DNA of 64,000 bases from CAZAJT01 sp964485585 (GTDB taxonomy: Bacteria > Patescibacteriota > Microgenomatia > UBA1406 > GWC2-37-13). The stretch spans positions 1-64,000 of the forward strand of contig CAZAJT010000002.1 of NCBI GenBank assembly GCA_964485585.1, given 5' to 3'. The position numbers and the translations under genes are program-made. The notes beneath the pieces were generated by a model that did no database searches, had not been told where the DNA came from, and worked only from the letters and a program-made list of their open reading frames with translations. Positions 16,013 to 25,996 of the stretch are shown one piece after another (the stretch's first letter is position 1; every line of letters starts with the position of its first letter).

Positions 16013-19000
16013 ATTTGCTTTGGAATCTACTGTAATACTTATCTATTAATTCTTTTGTAACAGGAATAAGTCTTCCAATTATAACATTTTCTTTCAATCC
16101 TAACAAGTGATCTACTTGTCCTTTTGTTGCGGCAGTACTGAGCACATTGGTTGTTTGTTCAAAGGATGCGGATGAGAGCCACGAGTCAGTATAGATCGCG
16201 GCTCTTGTAATACCCAAAATCGATACTTTCCCAATTGCTGGTTTTCCGCCCTGCGCAAGCACTCGTTTATTTTCTTCTTCAAATCGAACGCGTGACACCA
16301 CCTCATCTTTGATAAATGATGTATCACCTTCATCCTCAATAATTACCTTATCGCTCATTTTTCTTACTATAATCTCGAAATGTTTATCGTGAATTGCAAT
16401 ACCTTGAGATTCATATACTTTCTGGATCTCGTTCACAAGGTATTGCTGAGCCGCACGAAGTCCTTTAATCGCAAGAATGTCATGTACATCAAGATGACCT
16501 TCTGAAAGCGGTGTACCAGAGATGATCGTATCACCATCCTTGAATCGCAACGTTTGCGACATAGGAATAGTAAATGCTTGCTCCTGAGCACCAGTACTAT
16601 CAATTGCAGTGATTTTGACAAGGTACATGTCCTTCTCAGTATCTTCTTTTATGGATATTTTACCTGAGATCTCAGCAATAGGGGAAACTACCTTAGGCGT
16701 ACGTGTTTCAAACAATTCTTCTACTCGTGGCAATCCCTGCGTAACGTCTGAAATGACAATGCCACCGAAATGGCGTACCCGCATAGTCAACTGTGTCCCG
16801 GGTTCTCCAATTGATTGTGCCGCTATTACTCCAACCGGTACTCCAATCTCAACCAGTTTGCTTGTTGATAAGTCAATACCATAACATTTTTGACATACTC
16901 CGTATTTTGATTGACAATAGAGTGGCGACCGTACCACCACTTTTTCAACCGTATGTTTTTTTATTAACTCTTCCTGATCTTCTCCAATGAGGCTGCTGGC
17001 AGGTAAAATAGTTGTTTTTTTCTCATCTGAAATCGCTTCGAACAAATATCTTCCCCGGATTCTCTCGATAAACTTATCGCCGCGTTCGTCTTTTGTACTT
17101 ACCGTAAGCCCCTCTTTTGTTTGGCAATCTTCATTGCGGACAATCATGTCGTGGGCAGTATCCACTAGACGTCTCGTTAGGTATCCTGCATCTGCAGTTT
17201 TTAATGCGGAATCGGTAAGCCCCTTTCGCGCACCGCGGGCCGATATGACATATTCAAATATGGACAAACCTTCCCGATAGTTTGATTTCGTCGGTACTTC
17301 GATGATCTTTCCTAATGGGTCAACCACTAATCCTTTAATAGCCGAGAGTTGTTTTAATTGTTCTCGCTAAGCACGCGCTCCTCCCGATTTAATAATAATT
17401 TTTACGGGATTTTCTTCATCGATTACTTCCCACGTTTTATCAGCGAGTTTTTCGGTTGTTTCTATCCATAATTTATTGGTATACCGTCTTTTTTCTTCAA
17501 GCGTCAAGAGTCCCTGATTGTAATTTTTTTCTATTTTTTGGATTTCTTTTTCAGTTTCTTTCACTATCTGATCNNNNNNNNNNCGAAAATAGAAACGGAC
17601 AAGCCTCCAGATACCGTTGCTCCCCAAAATCCAATTTCTTTAATGTTGTCAATAATTGCGCCTACTGTTTCGTTGTTATTGAATATCTTAATGGCGTTCA
17701 CCACGATTATTTTAATATCGCTTGCTTTCACATCTTCATTAATAAAGCGAAGTTCTTGCGGGAGCACTTGGTTAAAAAGTACTCTTCCAACACTGGTTCT
17801 AACAACAGAGTTGTCTATTTTAACTAGTAAAGGCTCTCGTAACTGAATTCTACCAAGATGATACAGGCTTATTGCTTCATTGATATCACTGAACCATTTC
17901 AGTTTTTCATTGGGAACATTATGGTATTGATGATCAATGGTAGTAAGGTAGTACACTCCCAATGCCATCTCTTTATTTGGTATCACAATAGGAGTACCGT
18001 CGGCTGGTTTGAGGAGATTGTGGTAAGGCAACATTCTATTTTGCACCTCATCAATAGCATTTTTTGAAAGAGGGAGAAATACTCCCATAGCGTCACCATC
18101 AAAATCAGCGTTGTACCCAGCACATACAGTAGGATGGAGTTTTATAGCATAGGAATCTGTTAAAACAGGATAAAATCCAAGAATAGATAGTTTATGAAGC
18201 GTTGGAGCACGATTCAAGAGTACCGGATGATTTTTGATAATCTCTTCAAGAATATCATATACCACTGACTCTTTCTGTTCCAGAAAGTTTTTTGCACTTT
18301 TAATATTAGGTGCCAGTCCTCGCACAATAATTTCGTGCAGTAAGTGCGGCTTAAAAAGTTCTATTGCCATCTCTTCAGGAATTCCACATTGATCAATTTT
18401 AAGTTCCGGTCCGACAATAATGGTTGACCTTCCTGAATAATCTACCCGTTTTCCTAATAAGTTCTGTCGGAATCTCCCCTGTTTTCCTCGTAGAATATCA
18501 GATAATGATTTCAGTGCTTTTGTTGTGGTACCTGCCTGTGCGCGAGTTCTTCCTCGTGATTTTTGTAAATCAATCAAAGAATCTACTGCTTCTTGTAACA
18601 TGCGTTTTTCATTGCGAAGAATAATCTCAGGCGCACCAAGATCTATAAGTTGTTTTAACCTAATGTTTCTATTTATAACACGCCGATAGAGATCGTTTAA
18701 GTCGGAGGTGGCAAACTTACCACCAGGGAGCTGTACGACAGGGCGCAGATCGGGGGGTATGACCGGAAGCACCGTAAGAAGCATCCATACTGGTTGAATA
18801 CCGCTTTTCATAAATGATTCAATGGTACGTGCTTTCTTGAGGAGTTTGTTACGCCTCTCACCTTTCGTTTTAGAGAGATCATTGAGTGTTTCAGAATATA
18901 TCTGCTTCAAGTCAAGATTAGAAAGAATCTCATAAAGGATTTCAGAACCCATTCCTACGGTTGTAAAACCGTCAAGCTCCTTGTCTTTCAAAAACAGATA

Positions 19001-19747
19001 ATCGTCTTCCTCCACCGTTTCATTTGGTTTTAATGCTTTGACTATCTTAATAATACGTTCAAGGAATGCCACTCTCGTCGCTTTTTGCTCAACGTATGTA
19101 TCCGAGAGTCTTTTCGATTGTTCTCTTTCTTTGAGATCGAGTTCCTGAAGTGCTATCTCTAGTTGTTCTTTGTGGGTTATCTTTTTTTTAACCTCTTCCC
19201 GTTGTTCCATGAAATCATCGCGGAGCTCTTTTTTTGCCTTTTCATATTTTTCTTCTTCTTCTTTTGTTGTTTTCGAACGCATTTCTTCTAATACTGCCAC
19301 TGACTGTTTTTGACTATCTTTATCAACGTCGGTAACAAGATACAAAGCATAATAGATAATTCGCTCCAATGTCTGTGGTGGAATATCGAGAATAATACTC
19401 AGCGGTGAGGACGATCCTTTAAAATACCAAATGTGAGCAATGGGGGATGCAAGCTTGATATGACCCATACGTTCGCGTCGTACCACAGAAGATGTTACCT
19501 CTACTCCACAGCGATCACATACAATGCCACGGTACCGTATTCTTTTGTATTTTCCGCAGTAACACTCATAGTCTTTAGTTGGACCGAATATTCTTTCATC
19601 AAAGAGTCCATCCTTTTCAGGGCGGAAGGTACGATAATTAATCGTCTCCGGTTTGGTTACCTCTCCTTTTGACCATTTAATCATATCCTCAGGAGAGGCA
19701 AGCCTGATCTTTAACCCACTAAATTCTACGACATTTGCGTCATCCAT
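15963..19747 (-). CDS. rpoC: RNA polymerase beta' subunit (interrupted by a gap and an in-frame TAG)
   Basis: Largest RNA polymerase subunit. In order: zinc ribbon [19 protein letters not shown], catalytic NADFDGD, then the N-run at 17574-17583. Aligning SVSIF and [12 protein letters not shown] with E. coli beta' suggests about 23 real bases are missing there, and 23 also restores the frame. At 17367-17369 an in-frame TAG stands after IIKSGGARA and before [13 protein letters not shown], where other beta' subunits have a small residue, often Ser. The same frame then continues through the trigger-loop region ([19 protein letters not shown]), the second zinc site ([11 protein letters not shown]) and the C-terminus. 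The TAG could be a sequence error, a natural split with restart at GTG 17327, or readthrough. Error is most likely. Confidence 0.93.
17574..17583. other. Scaffold gap (10 Ns) inside rpoC
   Basis: The N-run is a placeholder. The flanks show no repeat or foreign DNA. The protein alignment implies 8 missing codons, of which the first base (G) is visible, giving a true gap near 23 nt. Confidence 0.9.
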
Positions 19748-19750
19748 ATC

Positions 19751-22700
19751 TTACAAAAAATCAATTGATAACCCAAGCGCATTCAATTCCTTGATAAGGA
19801 CGTGGAACGATTCTGGTACACTCGATTGAGGGATATCGAGTCCTTTAATAATTGATTCAAACGCTTTCGTTCTTCCTCGCACATCATCACTTTTTATCGT
19901 AAGCATCTCCTGCAACGCATAGGGGACTCTGTGAGATTCAAGAGCCCAGACCTCCATCTCTCCAAACCGCTGACCTCCCATTTGAGATTTTCCACCAAGA
20001 GGCTGTTGAGTCACCAGAGAGTAAGGACCAACAGACCGTGCATGGAATTTATCTTCCACCATATGAATCAATTTCATAATGTAACCAATGCCCACAAGCA
20101 CTTTGCGCTCAAACGGTTGTCCTGTTTGACCATCATATAACGTTGTTTTTCCATCAACTGGTAATCCAAGCTTTCTAAATTCATTTCGAATAAAGTCTTC
20201 TTCCATTTTTTCAAAAACTGGTGCAGAAATTCGCATGGTATTTTTCTGTGCAATGAGACCAAGCAGTGTTTCGAACAACTGACCAAGGTTCATACGGGAA
20301 AGTATAGAAAGTGGCGAGATGATGATATCAACTGGTGTTCCATCCTCAAGATGTGGCATATCCCATTCAGGCAAAATACGAGATATGACACCTTTATTGC
20401 CGTGGCGTCCTGCGAGTTTATCCCCAACTGATATTTTCCGAAGTTGCGCGATATTAACTATGATTCTTCTCATTACCGATGGTTCGAGTTCATTCGGATC
20501 CTTTTTCGAATCAATGGTTTCGATATTTACTACAACGCCTCGCTTCCCGTACGGCATACGCAGTGAAGTATCTTTTACATCCTTTGCCTTTTCACCAAAA
20601 ATAGCACGTAACAACCGTTCTTCTGCGGTAAGCTCTCTCTCACCTTTTGGTGCCACTTTTCCGACCAAAATATCACCACTTTTTACTTCCGTGCCAACGA
20701 TTACAAGACCTTCTCTATCAAGATTCTGCAATACCTCTTCACGTACATTGGGAATATCCCTTGTTAATTCTTCCGGGCCAAGTTTAGTATCAACAAGATC
20801 AGCGATAAACTCTTCTCCGGTGATTGAAGTGAGCACGTCCTCTTTTACCAGCCGCTGCGAAATAACAAATCCGTCTTCGTATCCAAGTCCGTTCAATGAA
20901 GTATAGGCGATAACAAGATTTTTTCCGAGAGCAAGTTTGCCATCTTCGGTTGCCGGACCATCAATAATTACGTCATTTTTCTTTATCTTTTGATTTGGTT
21001 CTACCCGCGGTCTTTGATCAAACGTAACGTCCTTATTAGTCTTAAGAAATCGTTCCAATCCGTAGGTATATTTTCTTCCGCTTTTCCCTTTTACTACAAT
21101 CTTTTTACCATCTACGTAATCAACAACTCCATCTTCGGGAGCAATAATGGTTCTACCGAGTGCTGTCGCGATACTTTGCTCCATGCCGGTTCCAACTACT
21201 GGCGCCTCTGGTCTGACCAAAGGTACTGCCTGACACTGCATATGAGTACCCATCAAGGCACGGCTCGCATCATCGTTTTGTAAAAATGGTATGAGCGCAG
21301 CTGCAGCGCCAACAACCTGTCTGGGAGAGAAATCGATAAGATCAATTTTATCAACAGAGACTTCAATAATTTCACCTTTGTTACGAGCAACAACATTTTG
21401 ATCGGTGATGTATCCTTTTTCATCAATAGTTACTTGAGCAGAGGTAATATAATATTGTTCTTCATCGTCAGCCTGCAGGTAAACAATCTCATCGCTGACT
21501 TTCATTTTTACCGATGAGCCGTACTTTTGCTTTATAACTTTTCTGTAGGGAGTTTCAAGAAATCCATACGGGTTCACTCGTGAATACAACGCCATATAGG
21601 TTACGACACCAATGTTGGGACCTTCGGGCGAACGAATGGGATCGATTCTCCCATATTGAGAAGAAGATATATCACGAATAGAAAATGATGCGCGTTCTTT
21701 CTCGATGCCGCCCGGGCCTCCCACCGTAATTCTTCGGAGATTGTCAAGTTCTGCAAGCGGGTTAGTTTGATCTACTATCGTAGACAATTGACTTGTCCGA
21801 TAAAAAGAGTTAATTGCCATAATGATTGGTTTCGAGTTTATGATTTGAGAAGGGATAGGGTTGGTATCGCTCGTAACCAAACTCATACGTTCTTTAATCT
21901 CTTTTTCTGTACGAACCATTCCGACCCGTACTCCGTACATGCCGATAAGCTCACCAACTGTTCTCAGTCTTCGGTTTCCCAGATGATCGATATCGTCAAA
22001 GTTTCCTTTTCCTTGGGTCAAATTCATGAGATACTGAATGGTTTCTATGATATCCTGCTTAGTGAGAAGATGGTTTTCTTTCGATATCTCAAGATGTAAT
22101 TTTAATTTCTTGTTGATTTTATATCTTCCAATATCTGCCAAAGAATAGCGCCTGCGATCAAAAAACATCGTGGACAATGTTTTATGTGCATTTTCAAGAA
22201 TTAGGGGTTCTCCCGGCTTTATCTTTCTGTAAAATTCAAGAACTGCTTCATCTCTATTTCTTGTACGGTCTTTCTTCAAAGTTGGCAGGAAGTATTTATC
22301 AATAAGTTCTTTATCTACATCCTTGAAGTGTCGAAGAAGCTCGTTATTGTTTTCTCCCTCAAAGATACGAAGGAAAACCGAAGAAAGAAATTTTCTTTTT
22401 TTGTTTACTTTTGTTTCTAAGAGACCATGCTTATTAATAGTAAAATCAATCCATGCTCCGATGTATGGCCTAATTTCAGCATTATAGAGAGTAAGTCCTG
22501 TGGTTTTATCAATCTCTGCAGTAAAATATACGCCGGGAGATCTCACAATTTGATTGATAATTGCTCGTTCAATACCATTAATGATAAAGGTACCTCTATC
22601 GGTCATGTTTGGAACGTTAAAAAAATATACGTCCTGTTTTTTCTCAGATCCAGTTTTTTTATTAACCAGTCGTAACCGAAGATATACCGGTGTATCAAAC

Positions 22701-22960
22701 GTCAACTTCTTCTTAACGCATAGATCAATCGAGTAACGAGGTTCTCCATAGTACAGATCATCAAAATAAAGAGTAAATTTTTTACCGGTATAGTCTTCAA
22801 TCGGAAAAAATTCCCTTAGGATATCTTTTAAATCTTTGGTAAGAAATTTATTCCAAGATGCTTTCTGTACCTCAATTAAATCAAGTCGTAAGTTGTCGGG
22901 CTCCTCTCTCCCTATGAAGATTTCTTTTGGAGAGATGCGTGATGATTTCAATTTGCTCAT
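19751..22960 (-). CDS. rpoB: RNA polymerase beta subunit
   Basis: Catalytic RNA polymerase subunit of 1069 residues, compact compared with about 1340 in E. coli. Conserved: RSPGVYF, the rifampicin-pocket region (residues 390-412), GPGGIEKERASF, RSPEGPNIG, the C-terminal GRHGNKGV and GGKSQMGGQRFGEMEVWAL. In the rifampicin pocket three drug-contact positions differ from E. coli: Gln513 is Thr394, His526 is Asn407, Ser531 is Thr412. It is separated from rpoC by only 3 nt. Its leader of about 70 nt contains a terminator-like hairpin. Confidence 0.98.
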   Translation of the reverse strand: MSKLKSSRISPKEIFIGREEPDNLRLDLIEVQKASWNKFLTKDLKDILREFFPIEDYTGKKFTLYFDDLYYGEPRYSIDLCVKKKLTFDTPVYLRLRLVNKKTGSEKKQDVYFFNVPNMTDRGTFIINGIERAIINQIVRSPGVYFTAEIDKTTGLTLYNAEIRPYIGAWIDFTINKHGLLETKVNKKRKFLSSVFLRIFEGENNNELLRHFKDVDKELIDKYFLPTLKKDRTRNRDEAVLEFYRKIKPGEPLILENAHKTLSTMFFDRRRYSLADIGRYKINKKLKLHLEISKENHLLTKQDIIETIQYLMNLTQGKGNFDDIDHLGNRRLRTVGELIGMYGVRVGMVRTEKEIKERMSLVTSDTNPIPSQIINSKPIIMAINSFYRTSQLSTIVDQTNPLAELDNLRRITVGGPGGIEKERASFSIRDISSSQYGRIDPIRSPEGPNIGVVTYMALYSRVNPYGFLETPYRKVIKQKYGSSVKMKVSDEIVYLQADDEEQYYITSAQVTIDEKGYITDQNVVARNKGEIIEVSVDKIDLIDFSPRQVVGAAAALIPFLQNDDASRALMGTHMQCQAVPLVRPEAPVVGTGMEQSIATALGRTIIAPEDGVVDYVDGKKIVVKGKSGRKYTYGLERFLKTNKDVTFDQRPRVEPNQKIKKNDVIIDGPATEDGKLALGKNLVIAYTSLNGLGYEDGFVISQRLVKEDVLTSITGEEFIADLVDTKLGPEELTRDIPNVREEVLQNLDREGLVIVGTEVKSGDILVGKVAPKGERELTAEERLLRAIFGEKAKDVKDTSLRMPYGKRGVVVNIETIDSKKDPNELEPSVMRRIIVNIAQLRKISVGDKLAGRHGNKGVISRILPEWDMPHLEDGTPVDIIISPLSILSRMNLGQLFETLLGLIAQKNTMRISAPVFEKMEEDFIRNEFRKLGLPVDGKTTLYDGQTGQPFERKVLVGIGYIMKLIHMVEDKFHARSVGPYSLVTQQPLGGKSQMGGQRFGEMEVWALESHRVPYALQEMLTIKSDDVRGRTKAFESIIKGLDIPQSSVPESFHVLIKELNALGLSIDFL

Positions 22961-22995
22961 CTTGTATGATTGGCGAGATAATTTCAGGTAACAAG

Positions 22996-23018
22996 AAAAA
23001 GCCTACTCGAAAGTAGGT
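22996..23018 (-). terminator. Terminator-like hairpin in the rpoB leader
   Basis: On the minus strand CCTACT-TTCG-AGTAGG is followed by C and TTTTT. It lies downstream of the predicted rpoB transcription start (about 23031) and about 40 nt before the rpoB ATG. It can therefore act as an attenuator of the rpoBC-rpsLG-fusA operon, and also stop read-through from the genes upstream. Confidence 0.7.
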
Positions 23019-23037
23019 GTTTCAGAAAAACTTCATT

Positions 23038-23066
23038 ACTATACTACAGCGAGGTAACATTGTCAA
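23038..23066 (-). promoter_or_regulatory. rpoB operon promoter
   Basis: On the minus strand -35 TTGACA (23061-23066), a 17-nt spacer and -10 TATAGT (23038-23043). The -35 box overlaps the stop codon of the gene ahead. Expected transcription start about 23031. Confidence 0.8.
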
Positions 23067-23443
23067 CCCCTATTTGGTTCCCGGGACATTCCATCTTTTG
23101 TGAAAAATTTCTTTACTGACGGAGTACCCTGAGTAGCTCCTCTTATCTTATCAAGAACACTGGAAAGACTTGAGTAAGTTGATTGCGGTTGCGAAGCGGA
23201 TGGAAGAGAGGGAGGCGCTTCAGTTTGACGATCTCCCCTGTTTCTTAAACTTGCGGCAACATTCTGTAACAGTGATACAAATTCAGGAGATCGTTCACCG
23301 AGATTTTCAGAGAGTTCGATGAGCTTTTTAAGCGTTTCTCTTCCCTGTTTCGTAGCAAGTAAATAAGTTGTTATCATTGCGCTCATGCTGCCAACGGCAA
23401 ATCCAAACCAAAAATTAGTTGGGGTGTTATGTTGGTTCCTCAT
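23063..23443 (-). CDS. YtxH-like membrane-anchored protein
   Basis: Small protein of 126 residues from the ATG at 23443 (MRNQHNTPTNF). One N-terminal membrane span (FWFGFAVGSMSAMITTYLL) is followed by TKQGRETLKKLIE, the layout of YtxH-type proteins, and then a Ser/Pro-rich tail. An earlier in-frame start at 23494 adds a basic stretch with no family likeness and is disfavoured. It overlaps the gene before it by 17 bp. The function of YtxH proteins is poorly known, but they are linked with envelope stress in Firmicutes. Confidence 0.65.
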   Translation of the reverse strand: MRNQHNTPTNFWFGFAVGSMSAMITTYLLATKQGRETLKKLIELSENLGERSPEFVSLLQNVAASLRNRGDRQTEAPPSLPSASQPQSTYSSLSSVLDKIRGATQGTPSVKKFFTKDGMSREPNRG

Positions 23444-23690
23444 TTTTTTTCGGCGACACAATGTTGATAATCTTAGTGAGAGCTTTAAAACCATTCATAA
23501 ATCCAGCTATCTCAGACAATCCATGATCGAGCCCGGTACCCAATGATTCAAAACCCTCAATGATTTTATTAATCCTATTTAAGATTGCTCTAAATTCTCT
23601 AAGAATGAAGATGAGCTGTATTCCGATAACAACTAAAAGACAAGTAGAAAGACTCAGTACAATGGTAAGTAAGAGTTGTGTGCTATCCAT
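23427..23690 (-). CDS. Small membrane protein, DUF948/YtxG-like
   Basis: Protein of 87 residues with one N-terminal span (LLLTIVLSLSTCLLVVIGIQLIFIL) and an amphipathic helical tail (ILNRINKIIEGFESLG), like the start of YtxG/DUF948 proteins. Its pairing with a YtxH-like gene, which it overlaps, repeats an arrangement known from Firmicutes. Function unknown. Confidence 0.6.
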   Translation of the reverse strand: MDSTQLLLTIVLSLSTCLLVVIGIQLIFILREFRAILNRINKIIEGFESLGTGLDHGLSEIAGFMNGFKALTKIINIVSPKKNEEPT

Positions 23691-23692
23691 AA

Positions 23693-24445
23693 TTACATAT
23701 TACACGATTCATTCAATATTTTCGAATTATTCTTTTTTGCCCAATACAAATTTGCAAGAATCAAAGTGTCAAATGTACCAGCATCCAACCAGTACCCATC
23801 TAGCTCAGACCATTGGAGCGTACCATTTTTTATGTAAAAGTTGTTAACATCGGTAATCTCTAGCTCTCCCCGAGCGGATGGAATACATTGTCTGATGTAA
23901 TTAAATACATTTCGATCATAGATATAGACTCCGGTAACGGCATAATCAGAAGGAGGATCTTTCGGTTTCTCAATGATTTCGATAATCTTTTGGACGTCTT
24001 GGGTATCAAAACGAGGTACTCCAAATCGTTTTGGATCGGGTACTTTTTTCAGAAATACTACCGCTCCTTCTATAAAATGTTTTACCGTCTCAGTTATATC
24101 GGCGTCAGTAGTATTGTCACCAAGTATTGTCACTATTGGTTGACCATCGGCAAAGTCTTCGGCGAGAGCAAGCGCGTCGGCAATACCACCATTCGGTCTT
24201 TCCTGATAGGCATATTCTAGATGTGAAATTCCAAAATCTTTCCCGTTTTTGAGAACATGAATAAAATGTCCTGAGTGAGGACCTGATGCAACTACCAATA
24301 TATCCTTGATGTTGGCACGCACCAATGTTTGAATTGGGTAATAAATCATTGGTTTGTCGTAGATAGGAAGAAGGTGTTTGTTGGTAGCATGCGTGAGTGG
24401 ATACAATCTTGTTCCAAGACCACCCGCAAGTATAATGCCTTTCAT
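23693..24445 (-). CDS. RmlA-like sugar-1-phosphate nucleotidyltransferase
   Basis: Protein of 250 residues that activates a sugar phosphate, most likely glucose-1-phosphate with dTTP. Seen: GGLGTRLYPLTHATNKHLL, DKPMIYYPIQTL, LGDN and IEKPKDPPSDYAVTGVYIYD. It is about 40 residues shorter than E. coli RmlA, lacking the C-terminal helices used for tetramer and allosteric contacts. The nucleotide-sugar produced would feed surface glycan assembly. No rmlB, rmlC or rmlD lies in the window. Confidence 0.88.
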   Translation of the reverse strand: MKGIILAGGLGTRLYPLTHATNKHLLPIYDKPMIYYPIQTLVRANIKDILVVASGPHSGHFIHVLKNGKDFGISHLEYAYQERPNGGIADALALAEDFADGQPIVTILGDNTTDADITETVKHFIEGAVVFLKKVPDPKRFGVPRFDTQDVQKIIEIIEKPKDPPSDYAVTGVYIYDRNVFNYIRQCIPSARGELEITDVNNFYIKNGTLQWSELDGYWLDAGTFDTLILANLYWAKKNNSKILNESCNM

Positions 24446-24446
24446 A

Positions 24447-24731
24447 TTAGTTGGGAAATACGATCACCTTCATGAGGAAAATAATAGTAAACCCGATAAG
24501 AATATATTCTATCACAGTACGCAGATGAAGCGTATCATCAATGATGTGGTGATAGATTCCCCAAACAATGTACAAAGAAGTAAATGTGAGAAGAATAATA
24601 TATTCCATAAGACGCTCGCCATTAAAAATATTGAGTCCGATAAGGAACAATACTCCACCAGTGATAAGAAGGAGATAATCAAATGTATGTTTCAAAAACT
24701 CTTTCTGAATGTGATGAAAAAAATGCTGCAT
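24447..24731 (-). CDS. Small hypothetical membrane protein
   Basis: Protein of 94 residues with three hydrophobic segments (about residues 19-37, 43-60 and 73-90) and a His-rich start (MQHFFHHIQKEF). No family recognised. It lies 1 nt from the RmlA-like gene and 14 nt from the CAP gene, so it belongs to the same minus-strand run of envelope genes. Confidence 0.6.
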   Translation of the reverse strand: MQHFFHHIQKEFLKHTFDYLLLITGGVLFLIGLNIFNGERLMEYIILLTFTSLYIVWGIYHHIIDDTLHLRTVIEYILIGFTIIFLMKVIVFPN

Positions 24732-24745
24732 GCTCTTTTACAAAT

Positions 24746-25597
24746 TTACAAAATTGCTCCTCGTGAAAGCACTAATAATCCTATCAATATGAATCCTAAA
24801 AATAGTAAATGTGCAAAACTTTTTCCCCCAATGCGCAGTATTCTCATTTTGGTGATAAAGTAAATATCCAAGATTATGGCGAACAGAAGTAATGCAACGA
24901 ATAGTATGTTGGTACCATACATGAATCGAGCCACGGTGAAAACCGGCCTTGTTGTTTTCTCTGCCAATACCTCATGTGATGTTGGAAGCTGCTTTTTCTG
25001 GGGATAGCGGTTTACAATAGTAGAAGTTGAAGGTTTGCCAAACATTTGCACCACGAGCGTTGTCTGTTCGCCATTCAGGATACCGTTGGTTACGGCAAAT
25101 CCAACCTCAGAATAATCCGATCTGAGAACATTTTCCTTGTGAGATTTTGATTTCATCCAAGCATCCACAACCCCTTGACTAAAGAGGAAGTTTTTTGCAA
25201 GGTTTTCGCCGGCAAACTCATAGTTATATCCGGAGCTCATCAGAAACTCCCACGGTGTAGTACCGTTCGGTCCGTAGTGCGCCCAGTAATTTCTATTAAA
25301 CATATCCTGCGCTTTTTTATACGCAGCTTCAGCTAATTTTTCATTATAAGTAAGTGATCCAACATGTGCTTTTGTTCGTTCTTGATTGGTCAACTCAAAA
25401 AGTTTTGATACCGTAATATCGGTTGCAAAACTCAATACGCTTGGAGCATTGATCGTAAGCTGCTTAACACTTAACGATAAAAGAAGCGCAAATACAAGAT
25501 ACGCGGTAAGGAAATCGGTATGGAAGACGCGCGCCTTAAAATTGTTTCCTTCATGGGGAGTAAAAAAATGGTGGAAAAAAATACCGATGCGTTTCAT
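24746..25597 (-). CDS. Membrane-anchored CAP/SCP domain protein
   Basis: Protein of 283 residues. One N-terminal span (about 28-48), an extracellular CAP domain (about 65-190) with LTNQERTKAHVGSL, NYWAHYGPNGTTPWEFL, FAGENLA and VDAWMKSKSHKENVL, then two C-terminal spans. Bacterial CAP proteins (YkwD type) act at the cell surface, and their activity is not well defined. The His and Glu residues of the CAP cavity are visible in WAH, GEN and SH. It overlaps the VanZ gene by 4 bp (ATGA type). Confidence 0.85.
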   Translation of the reverse strand: MKRIGIFFHHFFTPHEGNNFKARVFHTDFLTAYLVFALLLSLSVKQLTINAPSVLSFATDITVSKLFELTNQERTKAHVGSLTYNEKLAEAAYKKAQDMFNRNYWAHYGPNGTTPWEFLMSSGYNYEFAGENLAKNFLFSQGVVDAWMKSKSHKENVLRSDYSEVGFAVTNGILNGEQTTLVVQMFGKPSTSTIVNRYPQKKQLPTSHEVLAEKTTRPVFTVARFMYGTNILFVALLLFAIILDIYFITKMRILRIGGKSFAHLLFLGFILIGLLVLSRGAIL

Positions 25598-25989
25598 ACG
25601 ATTTTTTTAAACAGGGAGAATTTTTTCTTAATTAGAGTATACATAATACCAATCCCTATCGTATCAATCATTATGTCCCATATCTTACCTTCACGGGTTG
25701 GCACGAATGTTTGGTGTATTTCATCTGAAACTGCGTAGAGCAACGCTACTATAAACGCATATCTATATATCTGGATAGGCTTATCCGGATATACGGTAAG
25801 ATAAAAACCTCTCAACAATAAGAAGTAAAGTGCAGCATATTCGATGACATGGAGTGTTTTAAAGAGTAAAAAATTTATCGTAAATACGTCACTAATGGCT
25901 ACTCTTTGACGCGATGAAAAGTAATAAATCACAATCATCCAGAGAAATACGGGGAGCCATGCACGAAACCATCGGTAAACTGACTTCAT
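25594..25989 (-). CDS. VanZ-like family membrane protein
   Basis: Protein of 131 residues from the ATG at 25989 (MKSVYRW). Four membrane spans and the VanZ-like signature SDEIHQTFVPTREGKIWDIMID. VanZ of enterococci gives low-level teicoplanin resistance, while the role of the widespread homologues is not known. An upstream in-frame start at 26004 overlaps the lamin-tail gene by 8 bp and is less likely. Confidence 0.8.
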   Translation of the reverse strand: MKSVYRWFRAWLPVFLWMIVIYYFSSRQRVAISDVFTINFLLFKTLHVIEYAALYFLLLRGFYLTVYPDKPIQIYRYAFIVALLYAVSDEIHQTFVPTREGKIWDIMIDTIGIGIMYTLIKKKFSLFKKIV

Positions 25990-25996
25990 ACAATAA

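Noticed and set aside
17367..17369. UAG recoded as an amino acid
   Set aside because: TAG ends other genes here (for example 5388-5390 and 10594-10596) and no tRNA-CUA or PylT-like gene was seen.
20319..20906. 195-codon plus-strand frame within rpoB
   Set aside because: Antisense shadow of a conserved gene, no motif.
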